Assembly: GCA_002415025.1 (NCBI GenBank)
Contig: DIBR01000015.1
Span: 220,867-255,078, forward strand
Length of the DNA stretch: 34,212 nt
From: Spongiibacteraceae bacterium UBA5047
GTDB taxonomy: Bacteria; Pseudomonadota; Gammaproteobacteria; Pseudomonadales; Spongiibacteraceae
Reading direction: 5' to 3'
This document shows, one piece after another, positions 1 through 7,900 of the stretch. The translations under genes were made by a program, and so were the position numbers. The notes below the pieces were generated by a model. That model made no database searches, was not told the DNA's origin, and saw only the letters and a program-made list of their open reading frames with translations. The stretch's first letter is position 1. Each line of letters starts with the position of its first letter.

Positions 1-1
1 C

Positions 2-1366
2 CAGATGGACGGTCTTGAGGAGCTCGAGCCACTTTTCAGGAACTTCAGCCCGGAAGCCGTTGCCGACGCCACCGGCATCAATGGCTCGGAGATCCGCCGC
101 CTAGTTGATGAATTTTGTGCCGCCGAGCGCCCGGTCGCCTATGGCCGCATGGGGGTGTCGGTACAACCCTTTGGTACGCTCAGCCAGTACCTCATTATGT
201 TGCTCAACATCCTGCGCGGCCGTCTCGACGAGCCCGGCGGACTGATGTTCACCACGCCGGCAGTGGACACCCTGGCAGTCACCGGCCCCGGCCGCTTCGA
301 TCAGAGCCGCAGTCGCGTGCGCAATCTGCCCGCCTTTTCCGGCGAATACCCGGTGGCGGCTCTGGCCGAAGAAATACTGACAAGGGGGGAAGGCCAGATT
401 CGCGCCATGGTTACTGTCGCCGGTAACCCGGTGCTATCCACCCCCAATGGCAAACAACTGGACAAGGCGTTCAGCGACCTCGATTTTATGGTCTGCATCG
501 ACTTTTACCTGAACGAAACCAGCCGTCACGCCGATATCATCTTGCCGCCGGTCAGCCCGCTGGAGCGCGAACACTACGATGTGATTTTCCACTTGCTGGC
601 CGTGCGCAACAGCAGCCGCTATGCCGATGCGCTGTTCCCGAAACCGGATGGCGCCTACCACGACTGGGAAATTTTTCAGGCGCTTGCCGACCGTCTCGCA
701 CCACCCTCCGGCCTGATGGGCAAAGTCAGCCACCGCGCCAAACGTTTACTCACTCCCAAACGCACCGTCGACCAGCTGCTCAAGCGCGGCCCTTACAAAC
801 TGTCGATCAGGAAGCTACTGAAGGCGCCGCACGGCATTGATCTCGGCGCGCTGCAGTCACAACTGCCAGCAACGCTGATGCATCGCGACAAACGTATTCA
901 TCTCGAGCCGGCGTTTTTTCTTTCGGACCTCGGCCGTCTGCAGGAATCTCTGGCTGCCCACGACAACGATGACGACACTATGCTGTTGATTGGCCGCCGC
1001 CACGTGCGCAGCAATAATTCCTGGCTGCATAACAGCCACCGGCTGGTAAAAGGCAAGGCGCGCTGCACTGCCCAGCTCAACCCCCGCGACGCTGCGCGAC
1101 TCGGCGCCAGCGATGGTCAGAATATTCGCATTACCTCGCGCGTGGGTTCGATTGTGATACCGGTTGAACTCACCGATGCGCTGATGCCGGGCGTCATCAG
1201 CGTACCTCACGGTTGGGGCCATCAGCGCGAGGGCGTGAAGCTGGAGATTGCCGGCCAGCATGCGGGGGTAAGTGTGAACGACCTGACCGACGAACTGGAA
1301 CTGGATGCGCTGTCTGGCAACGCGGCCCTGAATGCCTTGCCGGTGCAGTTGAGTCTGGCGGGGTAG
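2..1366 (+). CDS. Molybdopterin-dependent oxidoreductase, C-terminal part (5' end outside window)
   Basis: The reading frame is open from the first bases, so the true start lies upstream; about 454 residues are visible. The first ~270 residues fit the end of the catalytic molybdopterin domain of the formate dehydrogenase / DMSO reductase superfamily, with the typical stretches VTVAGNPVLSTPNG and SRHADIILPPVSPLEREHYD. From about residue 320 comes the molybdopterin-dinucleotide-binding barrel (LLIGRRHVRSNNSWLHNS, then LNPRDAARLGASDGQ and VPHGWGH). Such enzymes use a bis-MGD molybdenum cofactor for two-electron redox reactions. The substrate cannot be told, because the N-terminal Fe-S and active-site region is missing. 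The fit to the superfamily is strong; a specific name would be a guess. It ends 87 bp before argA and is probably not part of an argA operon. Confidence 0.85.
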   Translation, partial: QMDGLEELEPLFRNFSPEAVADATGINGSEIRRLVDEFCAAERPVAYGRMGVSVQPFGTLSQYLIMLLNILRGRLDEPGGLMFTTPAVDTLAVTGPGRFDQSRSRVRNLPAFSGEYPVAALAEEILTRGEGQIRAMVTVAGNPVLSTPNGKQLDKAFSDLDFMVCIDFYLNETSRHADIILPPVSPLEREHYDVIFHLLAVRNSSRYADALFPKPDGAYHDWEIFQALADRLAPPSGLMGKVSHRAKRLLTPKRTVDQLLKRGPYKLSIRKLLKAPHGIDLGALQSQLPATLMHRDKRIHLEPAFFLSDLGRLQESLAAHDNDDDTMLLIGRRHVRSNNSWLHNSHRLVKGKARCTAQLNPRDAARLGASDGQNIRITSRVGSIVIPVELTDALMPGVISVPHGWGHQREGVKLEIAGQHAGVSVNDLTDELELDALSGNAALNALPVQLSLAG

Positions 1367-1371
1367 TTTTA

Positions 1372-1385
1372 GCCGGACGTCCGGC
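1372..1385. repeat. Perfect 14-bp palindrome between the oxidoreductase gene and argA
   Basis: GCCGGACGTCCGGC is its own reverse complement and begins 6 bp after the stop codon. It has no loop and no following T-run, so it is not a standard intrinsic terminator. It could be a protein-binding site or a fortuitous GC-rich palindrome. Confidence 0.5.
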
Positions 1386-1402
1386 GCCTTATCAAAAAGC
1401 CC

Positions 1403-1431
1403 TTGTATCCCCTTGAAACTGTGCGCAAAAT
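1403..1431 (+). promoter_or_regulatory. Possible sigma-70 promoter for argA
   Basis: TTGTAT (1403-1408) and CAAAAT (1426-1431) are separated by 17 bp, 22 bp upstream of the argA start. Both hexamers are imperfect. No arginine-repressor box was recognised nearby. Confidence 0.3.
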
Positions 1432-1453
1432 AATCGCCACACAAGGGGTTTGT

Positions 1454-2749
1454 ATGTCCGACGATAACGCCTACATCAAATGGTTCAGAAATTCCGCGCC
1501 GTATATCAACGCGCACCGCGGCAAAACCTTCGTGCTGATGATCAGCGGCGAGACGGTTGCCCACCCGAATTTCCCCACCATCATTCACGATATCGCCCTG
1601 CTCAACAGCCTCGGCGTTAATCTGGTATTGATTCACGGTGCTCGCCCCCAAATTGAAGCGCGGGTGCAGCAGCGCAATCTCGATAGTCGCTTTCACGGCG
1701 AGTTGCGCATTACCGACCCCGGCACGCTCGACTGCGTGTGCGATGCCGCCGGTTCGTTGCGCGCCCATATTGAGGCCCTGCTGTCGATGGGGGTGGCCAA
1801 TTCGCCCATGCACGGCGCTGCAATACATGTGGCCTCGGGTAATTTTGTCACAGCGAGACCCATCGGCGTAGTCGACGGCATAGACCTTGAGCATACCGGA
1901 CAGGTGCGCCGCATTGACGCAGAAGCCATTCACCGCCAGTTAGCCCAGGACAATATGGTGCTGATTTCACCGCTGGGTTATTCGCCCACCGGCGAGATTT
2001 TCAACCTTGCGCTGGAAGATATCGTGGTGGAAACCGCTGCCGCCATCAAAGCGGACAAACTGATTATTTTCGACGAACTGCCCGGCATCATGTGCGACGG
2101 CCAACTCTTGCGCGAATGCGAATTGCGCGATGCCCGCGCTCTGGTGCCCTCGGCCAGCAACGCCGCCAGCCTGCAAACGATTATCCGCGCCGGCGAGCGC
2201 GGCATCAGCCGCTGCCACCTGATTGGCTACGCCGAAGACGGTGCGCTGCTCGAAGAGCTGTATACCCGCGATGGTGCCGGCACGCTGGTATCAAGCGATC
2301 ACTATGAAGAGCTGGTATCAGCCAATATCGATGACGTGGGCGGTATTCTCGAAATTATTGCGCCACTGGAAGATGAGGGCGTGCTGGTAAAACGTTCGCG
2401 CGAATTGCTGGAAAATGAAATTCACTGCTTCAAGGTTATTCGCCGCGATGGCGTGGTCATTGCCTGCGCAGCGCTCTACCCCTACCCCGATAATGGTTGC
2501 GGTGAAATTGCTTGCGTAGCCACTCACCCCGATTACCGCCGCAGTGACCGCGGTGAGCGCCTTCTGTTGGCACTGGAAAAGCAAGCACGCACGCTGGGGC
2601 TGCAGTCGGTTTTTGTATTAACCACCCGCACCGCACACTGGTTTCAGGAGCAGGGCTTTACCCCGGCCAGCGTTGACCAGTTGCCGCCAGGCAAGCAGCA
2701 GCTCTACAACTTTCAACGCAACTCGAAAGTTTTTAACAAGGTTTTATAA
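1454..2749 (+). CDS. argA: N-acetylglutamate synthase (amino-acid N-acetyltransferase)
   Basis: Catalyses acetyl-CoA + L-glutamate to N-acetylglutamate, the first committed step of arginine synthesis, in the cytoplasm. The 431-residue product has the classical ArgA layout. Residues ~20-280 are an amino-acid-kinase-like domain (FVLMISGETVAHPNF, LVLIHGARPQIEARV), which in the family carries the arginine feedback site. Residues ~290-431 are a GNAT acetyltransferase domain (GEIACVATHPDYRRSDRGER, the acetyl-CoA loop). The ATG at 1454 is chosen because AAGGGG sits 5 bp upstream and the length then matches the ~432 residues of the Pseudomonas enzyme; an in-frame TTG 17 codons earlier has no such support. 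rsmE follows 5 bp later, so the two are probably cotranscribed. Another arginine gene, argH, lies at the far end of the window. Confidence 0.96.
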   Translation: MSDDNAYIKWFRNSAPYINAHRGKTFVLMISGETVAHPNFPTIIHDIALLNSLGVNLVLIHGARPQIEARVQQRNLDSRFHGELRITDPGTLDCVCDAAGSLRAHIEALLSMGVANSPMHGAAIHVASGNFVTARPIGVVDGIDLEHTGQVRRIDAEAIHRQLAQDNMVLISPLGYSPTGEIFNLALEDIVVETAAAIKADKLIIFDELPGIMCDGQLLRECELRDARALVPSASNAASLQTIIRAGERGISRCHLIGYAEDGALLEELYTRDGAGTLVSSDHYEELVSANIDDVGGILEIIAPLEDEGVLVKRSRELLENEIHCFKVIRRDGVVIACAALYPYPDNGCGEIACVATHPDYRRSDRGERLLLALEKQARTLGLQSVFVLTTRTAHWFQEQGFTPASVDQLPPGKQQLYNFQRNSKVFNKVL

Positions 2750-2754
2750 AGCGG

Positions 2755-3477
2755 ATGCGCATTCCCAGGATTTACTGCGCAGAAGCCGGGTCTGCAAATA
2801 GCGCTCTGCACCTTGACGAAGCAGGGTCGCGGCATCTTTGCCAGGTATTGCGGCTGGGCGCCGGACATCCGCTGATTCTGTTCAATGGCAAAGGGGCCGC
2901 TTTCGACGCTCACATCGAGCAGCCCGACCGCAAACGCGCTCTGGTCACGGTCGGCGAACAGCGAATCGCTGACACAGAATCACCTCTGGCAATACATCTG
3001 GGCATAGCCCTCTCCAAAGGCGACCGCTTTGACTGGGTTGTGCAAAAAGCCACAGAGCTGGGCGTCAGGCACATCACGCCCCTGCAAACCCGGCGCGTTG
3101 ATGTGCGGCTCAATCACGAGCGCGCAGAAAAGAAACAGCGCCACTGGCAGCAAATTCTCATCAGTGCCTGTGAACAGTGCGGGCGCAACCTTCTGCCAGA
3201 GCTCGGCGACATTACCCCGCTGGATCAGTGGCTGGAAGTCGCTGCTGACGAGAAGTGGGTGTTGTGTCCTGACAACGCCCAGCCGCTGGCAACCGACGCC
3301 CGGCCGGCATCCGTTGCGCTTCTGATTGGCCCGGAAGGCGGTCTCGACGAGCAGGAGATTGCTCAGGCACAGCGCTCGGGATTCAAGGCATTGCAACTAG
3401 GCCCAAGGGTGCTGCGAACCGAAACTGCGCCGCTGGCGGCAATTGCCATCCTGCAGCATCACTGGGGGGATATGTAG
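2755..3477 (+). CDS. rsmE: 16S rRNA (uracil-1498-N3)-methyltransferase
   Basis: Methylates N3 of U1498 in 16S rRNA within the 30S subunit, using S-adenosylmethionine. The 240-residue product has the usual RsmE length and parts: an N-terminal PUA-like RNA-binding region (HLCQVLRLGAGHPLILFNGK) and a C-terminal SPOUT methyltransferase knot. The hallmarks are GIALSKGDRFDWVVQKATEL, the LLIGPEGGLDEQEI loop and LGPRVLRTETAPLAAIAIL, which forms the cofactor-binding trefoil knot. It starts 5 bp after argA, with no strong ribosome binding site, which suggests translational coupling. It converges on the chpC end of the Pil-Chp operon. Confidence 0.96.
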   Translation: MRIPRIYCAEAGSANSALHLDEAGSRHLCQVLRLGAGHPLILFNGKGAAFDAHIEQPDRKRALVTVGEQRIADTESPLAIHLGIALSKGDRFDWVVQKATELGVRHITPLQTRRVDVRLNHERAEKKQRHWQQILISACEQCGRNLLPELGDITPLDQWLEVAADEKWVLCPDNAQPLATDARPASVALLIGPEGGLDEQEIAQAQRSGFKALQLGPRVLRTETAPLAAIAILQHHWGDM

Positions 3478-3499
3478 GCCCGAAAGAATCCGGGGCTTT
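3478..3499. terminator. Weak hairpin between convergent rsmE and chpC
   Basis: GCCCG (3478-3482) and CGGGGC (3491-3496) can pair with one bulged G, followed by TTTA. It sits between two converging genes, where a shared terminator is expected. The stem is short, so this is tentative. Confidence 0.3.
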
Positions 3500-3500
3500 A

Positions 3501-3980
3501 CTAACTCAGAAGAACCCTGCAAATCTGGGCCTCGATGACTTCAAGGTCGGGAATGACACCCGGCTCCCCTGACAGCAGCACACGGGAGAGTTCAACCTGG
3601 CCACCGGCGGCGTTCTCGTCGACCACCAGATCTTCTTCAACAATCCTGCTTTGACGTGGAATGCCACTACAGGTCAGCGCAAAAAACGGCAGCTCCTCGC
3701 GACCGCTTATGCCATTCAAAATAGCAACCTGACCGTTGCCAGGTTGCACCTGATCGACATCGCCATTGAGGCTTTCGAAGGAGATCAGCGGCACACTCTG
3801 ACCACGCCAGCCGACCATGCCCAGAAACCAGACGGGCGCATCAGCGACGGGTTCCGGCTCGCTGGCACTGACAAACTCGGCGATATTCACGTTGGGCAAA
3901 ACCAGGTTCTTGCTGCCCGAGGGCAACATCAACACCGGTACGGAGTCGGTGAACTGTAGTTGTTTGACGTCCTGTTCCAT
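3501..3980 (-). CDS. chpC: CheW-like coupling protein ChpC
   Basis: A 159-residue single CheW domain (LPNVNIAEFVSA, VWFLGMVGWRGQSVPLISFE), a small beta-barrel that couples chemoreceptors to a CheA-type kinase. It is the last gene of the Pil-Chp operon, 29 bp after chpB, as in Pseudomonas, where ChpC is an accessory CheW homologue beside PilI. The ATG at 3980 is preceded by GAGGCAG. The C-terminal third (about residues 110-159) is acidic and valine/leucine-rich and completes the barrel. Homology to CheW is clear; the ChpC name rests mainly on operon position. Confidence 0.88.
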   Translation of the reverse strand: MEQDVKQLQFTDSVPVLMLPSGSKNLVLPNVNIAEFVSASEPEPVADAPVWFLGMVGWRGQSVPLISFESLNGDVDQVQPGNGQVAILNGISGREELPFFALTCSGIPRQSRIVEEDLVVDENAAGGQVELSRVLLSGEPGVIPDLEVIEAQICRVLLS

Positions 3981-4009
3981 TTACTGCCTCGTTGACTGGC
4001 TTAATTTTC

Positions 4010-4918
4010 CTAACGGTCCCGGCATTCAAAAGCGAGCGTTTCGGCGAGCTTGGCGACCGTGCCGCTTACCTCCACCAAACCGGTTGCCATTGCTGCCTCC
4101 GGCATGGTCGCACTGACACATTCGTCCGGCGACTGCGCCCAAACCTGTCCACCGTAATGGCAAATATCGCGGGCAGCCTGCTCACCATCATTGCAGGTAC
4201 CCGTGAAAATAATCATTCCCAGTTTTTCGCGGTACTGTAGTGCGAGATCTTGGGCAACATCATCAATGCAGGGGCGATATTGTCCCTGCCACATTTTCTT
4301 CGCCGCGATAACACGGCCGAAGGGCAAAAAACGCGGTCGAACTTCCGGTGCCACAATCAGCACCTGCCCGGGCTCAAGTCTGGCCTCACCCTGAAACATG
4401 CTCGCCTGAAAATGCGTATTGCGATTCAGATGCGTAACCAGCGCCTTGTCGAAAGCTTCCTCTATATGCTGCACATAGACAAACGCGACCGGCACGTCGG
4501 CAGGTAGTGCCGCCAGAAACGTCGTTACCGCTTCCGGCCCGCCAAGCGAGGCACCCAGCAGCCAAACCTGTTTGAGTTCGCTGCCTCGCTTTGCTCCACG
4601 CTCCGGGGCCAACGCAGTGCCCAGCTTGCGCATCAGTTGTACCTGCCAGCGCATGAGGGCGACATTGTCGTCCGGCCACTCATCCAGCACGATGGTCGGC
4701 GCCACTGAAACCGTGCCGATATAGTCCAGCGCCTGTTCCATTCGATGCGCCGGCAACAGGATCAGCCAGATTTCCGGCTTTTCCTCCAATTCGCTGTGAA
4801 CGCGCTGCAGGTGCTCAACGTCGCAACTGAGCAACACATAATGCGAGGCTTTTACCAGCTGGTTTTCCAGCCAGCCTCGTTTGCGCGCATCATCCACTAC
4901 CAGTGCTAGCTGAGTCAT
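4010..4918 (-). CDS. chpB: CheB-type protein-glutamate methylesterase ChpB with degenerate receiver
   Basis: Removes methyl groups from receptor glutamates, here most likely on PilJ, opposing PilK. The 302-residue product has a C-terminal CheB catalytic domain (~115-300). All three expected catalytic residues are visible: Ser124 in LLGASLGGPEA, His151 in FVYVQHIEEAF and Asp244 in IIFTGTCNDGEQAA. The N-terminal ~105 residues look like a response-regulator receiver (LALVVDDARKR) but are divergent: after the third strand, EIWLILL, the expected phospho-acceptor Asp is replaced by Pro56. Regulation by phosphorylation is therefore doubtful. I chose the ATG at 4918; a TTG one codon upstream is also possible. 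No clear ribosome binding site is seen. It lies 28 bp downstream of chpA. Confidence 0.9.
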   Translation of the reverse strand: MTQLALVVDDARKRGWLENQLVKASHYVLLSCDVEHLQRVHSELEEKPEIWLILLPAHRMEQALDYIGTVSVAPTIVLDEWPDDNVALMRWQVQLMRKLGTALAPERGAKRGSELKQVWLLGASLGGPEAVTTFLAALPADVPVAFVYVQHIEEAFDKALVTHLNRNTHFQASMFQGEARLEPGQVLIVAPEVRPRFLPFGRVIAAKKMWQGQYRPCIDDVAQDLALQYREKLGMIIFTGTCNDGEQAARDICHYGGQVWAQSPDECVSATMPEAAMATGLVEVSGTVAKLAETLAFECRDR

Positions 4919-4946
4919 CAAGCCATCAGCAATCTAGCAGGTTGCA

Positions 4947-7900
4947 TTAATGTACGACCTCACCCATTACTTCGGAGATCGCCTGCAGCAGGGTAATTTC
5001 CTGGTAGGGCTTACCCAGGTATTTATTCACGCCGAGGCTAAATGCCCGCTCGCGGTGCTTGTCGCCGGTTCGCGAGGTAATCATGATGATGGGGATGTCC
5101 TGCAGGCGCCCGGTGTGCCGCACGCGACTGGCCACTTCAAAGCCGTCCATACGTGGCATTTCGATATCAAGCAAAATAACATCGGGCAGTTGCTCACAGG
5201 TTTGCAGTTGCGTGACGGCATCGACGCCGTCTTTTGCGAGCATGACGTCTATGCCCTGCCGCTCCAGCAGGCGCGAGGTTACCTTGCGCACCGTTACCGA
5301 GTCATCGACCACCATTACCAGACGGTTGCGTTGCTCGACCTGATGCGCTTTCTGCTCCAGCAGAGCATCGCGACCACGCTGAACGTCAACACGAATAAGC
5401 GCCGGGATATCGACGATAACAACAACACTACCGTCACCCAGCACGGTCGCACCCGACAAACCGTGAACATGACTGAACTGCGGACCAAGCGCCTTAACAA
5501 CAATTTCTCGCGACCCAAGAATACTGTCGACCTGCACTGCCGTTGGCCGGTCTGTACCACGCGCCAGCAGAACCGGCCGCGCCTCGGTCTGACCTTCAAG
5601 ATGTGGCGTCATCAGCGTACGCAGCAAACCGCCCATGTAGCGAAGCGAGTAAGACTGGTTGGCATACTCAAAGGGCGGCGCATCGGGCTGGTAATAGACT
5701 TCAAGCTCATAGGGGCTAACCCGAACCACGCCTTCAACCGTATTAATGGGAACAGCAAAAATATCGCCCCCCACACTGACCATCAACGCGCGGTTGACCG
5801 ACACGGTAAAGGGCAGACGAATAACAAAGCGGGTACCCTTACCGCGGGTGGATTCCACTTCTATACCGCCACCGAGCTGCTTGATTTCACTGTAGACCAC
5901 ATCCATGCCCACACCGCGGCCGGATATCTGCGTTACCCTGCTGGCGGTGGAAAAACCGGCTTCAAACAGGAACTCACTCAACTGACCTTCGGTAACCGTC
6001 TGATCTTCGGTGATAAGCCCAAGCGCAACGGCCTTGGCCCGCACCGCATCAAAATCGATACCGGCACCGTCGTCGGTGAGCGTGATCAGGACATCGCCCC
6101 CTTCGCGGCCAAATCGCATGCTGACATTACCCACCGGCGACTTGCCAGCCGCCCGGCGCTCTTCAGTCGTTTCAATACCGTGGTCAACCGCGTTGCGCAA
6201 CATGTGCTCCAACGGCGGAATAATGCGCTCCAGAACCTGTCGATCAAGCTCGCCCTCGGCGTTGTACACCTTGAATTCTACGCGCTTGCCAATTTCCAGA
6301 CTCACCTGCCTGACGATACGACGCAGGCGCGGGATCATTCGGGTAAAGTGCACCATGCGCGAACGCATGAGGCCTTCCTGAAGCTCGGAGTTGATCCTGC
6401 CCTGCTGCAACAACAGGGTTTCCATGTCGCGGGTACGCTCGCCCAGAGTATGCCGAATATCCGTCAAATCCGACGACGATTCCATCAATGATCGCGACAA
6501 TTGCTGCAACTGTGAGTAGCGGTCAAATTCGAGCGGGTCGAAGCCCTCCTGTTCCGAGCCGACCTGCTCCTGCCGGAACAAAATCTGGGCCTCGGTTTCG
6601 ATATCCAGTCGCCGTACCTGCTCTTGCAGGCGATCAACGGTCATCGCCATTTCGTCCAGCGACAGCGTCAGCTCGGCAACCTGTTCTTCGGCACGGCCAC
6701 GCGATATCGAGGTTTCACCCGCCAGGTTGACCAGGTTTTCCATCAGCTGCGCAGAGACCTTCACCATCTCCTGTGGCATCTGCGAATCCATGGTCGCCGG
6801 AGCACCGGAGTCGCCAACGCTCAACCCGCTTTCGGCTTCATCGGCACGCACTGTTGCCTGCGGTAGCGACTCCGGCTCAGCACTGTCAGCCGCGATGGCA
6901 GGCAGCAGCGGCTCGCTCGCCCAATGGGTGTTACCACTGCGAATAGCGCTCAGCCCTTCGCTCAAACGGTCCTGATAGGCCAGCATCTGCGACAGAAAAT
7001 CGTCGTCGCGACGCTCGGTTTGCTCGATATAGCTTTCAAACTCGTGGCTGGTATCACCCAGCCCCTGCAAGCCCGCCAACCGGGCGCCACCCTTGAAGGT
7101 GTGCAGGTGACGCTGAAGCAGGTCAAGGTGTTCGGTGTTACTGCGATCACCAGTCCAATACTGGATCGCATCGTCAATCGCCTCGATCAGGTCATCAGCT
7201 TCCTCGAGGAATATTTCGACAACCTCTGGCTCCACCTCCGGGCTAACAACCTGCTCCACAGGTGGTGGTGCCAGTTCGACCTCTTCAATCGGCTCCAGCT
7301 CCGGATCGAAGGCATCATTGAGGATAGGCGGCACATCGGTGGGCAGTTGCGCGCTGAAACGCTCGCCACGGCGGATAGCGTCGACACCCGCAACCAGCGC
7401 GTCCTGATAGACATGCAGGCGTGGCAGAAACTGATCACTATTGGATTCGCCACTGCTGAGAGAGGACTCTACAAAGCTTTCAAATTCGTGCGTGTAGGAA
7501 CCCAGGGCAGAAAGACCGGCCATCCGGGCACCACCCTTGATGGTATGGAGGTGGCGCAGCAGGTTGTTCAGGTCACTCTGGCTGCCATCACTTTCCGACC
7601 AGGCGTTAATCGACTCATCAATGCCTTCGAGCAGCTCCTCGGCTTCTTCCAGGAAAATGGCCGCTACTTCCGGGTCAACATCCTCTTCCGCTGGCGGCTC
7701 TGCTTCCGGAGGAGGAGCCCGCAAATCTGCCGCCACATCTGCGGGTATCGCGGCTGGTGGAGGTTGCGTCCCGGTTTCCGGAGATTCCGGCGCGTCAGCT
7801 GCCGGTGCGATAGGCTCACCAGCCGGCGGGGGTTCAACCACCGCTGATTCCGGCTCGACCGGACTGGCATCACTGTCATCCTCTGCAGTCGCGTCTGTCC

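Noticed and set aside
857..1933. Open frame of 358 codons on the minus strand across the oxidoreductase-argA junction
   Set aside because: It overlaps two well-supported genes on the other strand and resembles no protein family.
4950..6491. Long open frame (513 codons) on the plus strand, antisense to chpA
   Set aside because: It lies entirely opposite the kinase, CheW and receiver domains of ChpA, whose motifs are unmistakable. Its translation has no recognisable domain and it is a by-product of GC-rich codon use.
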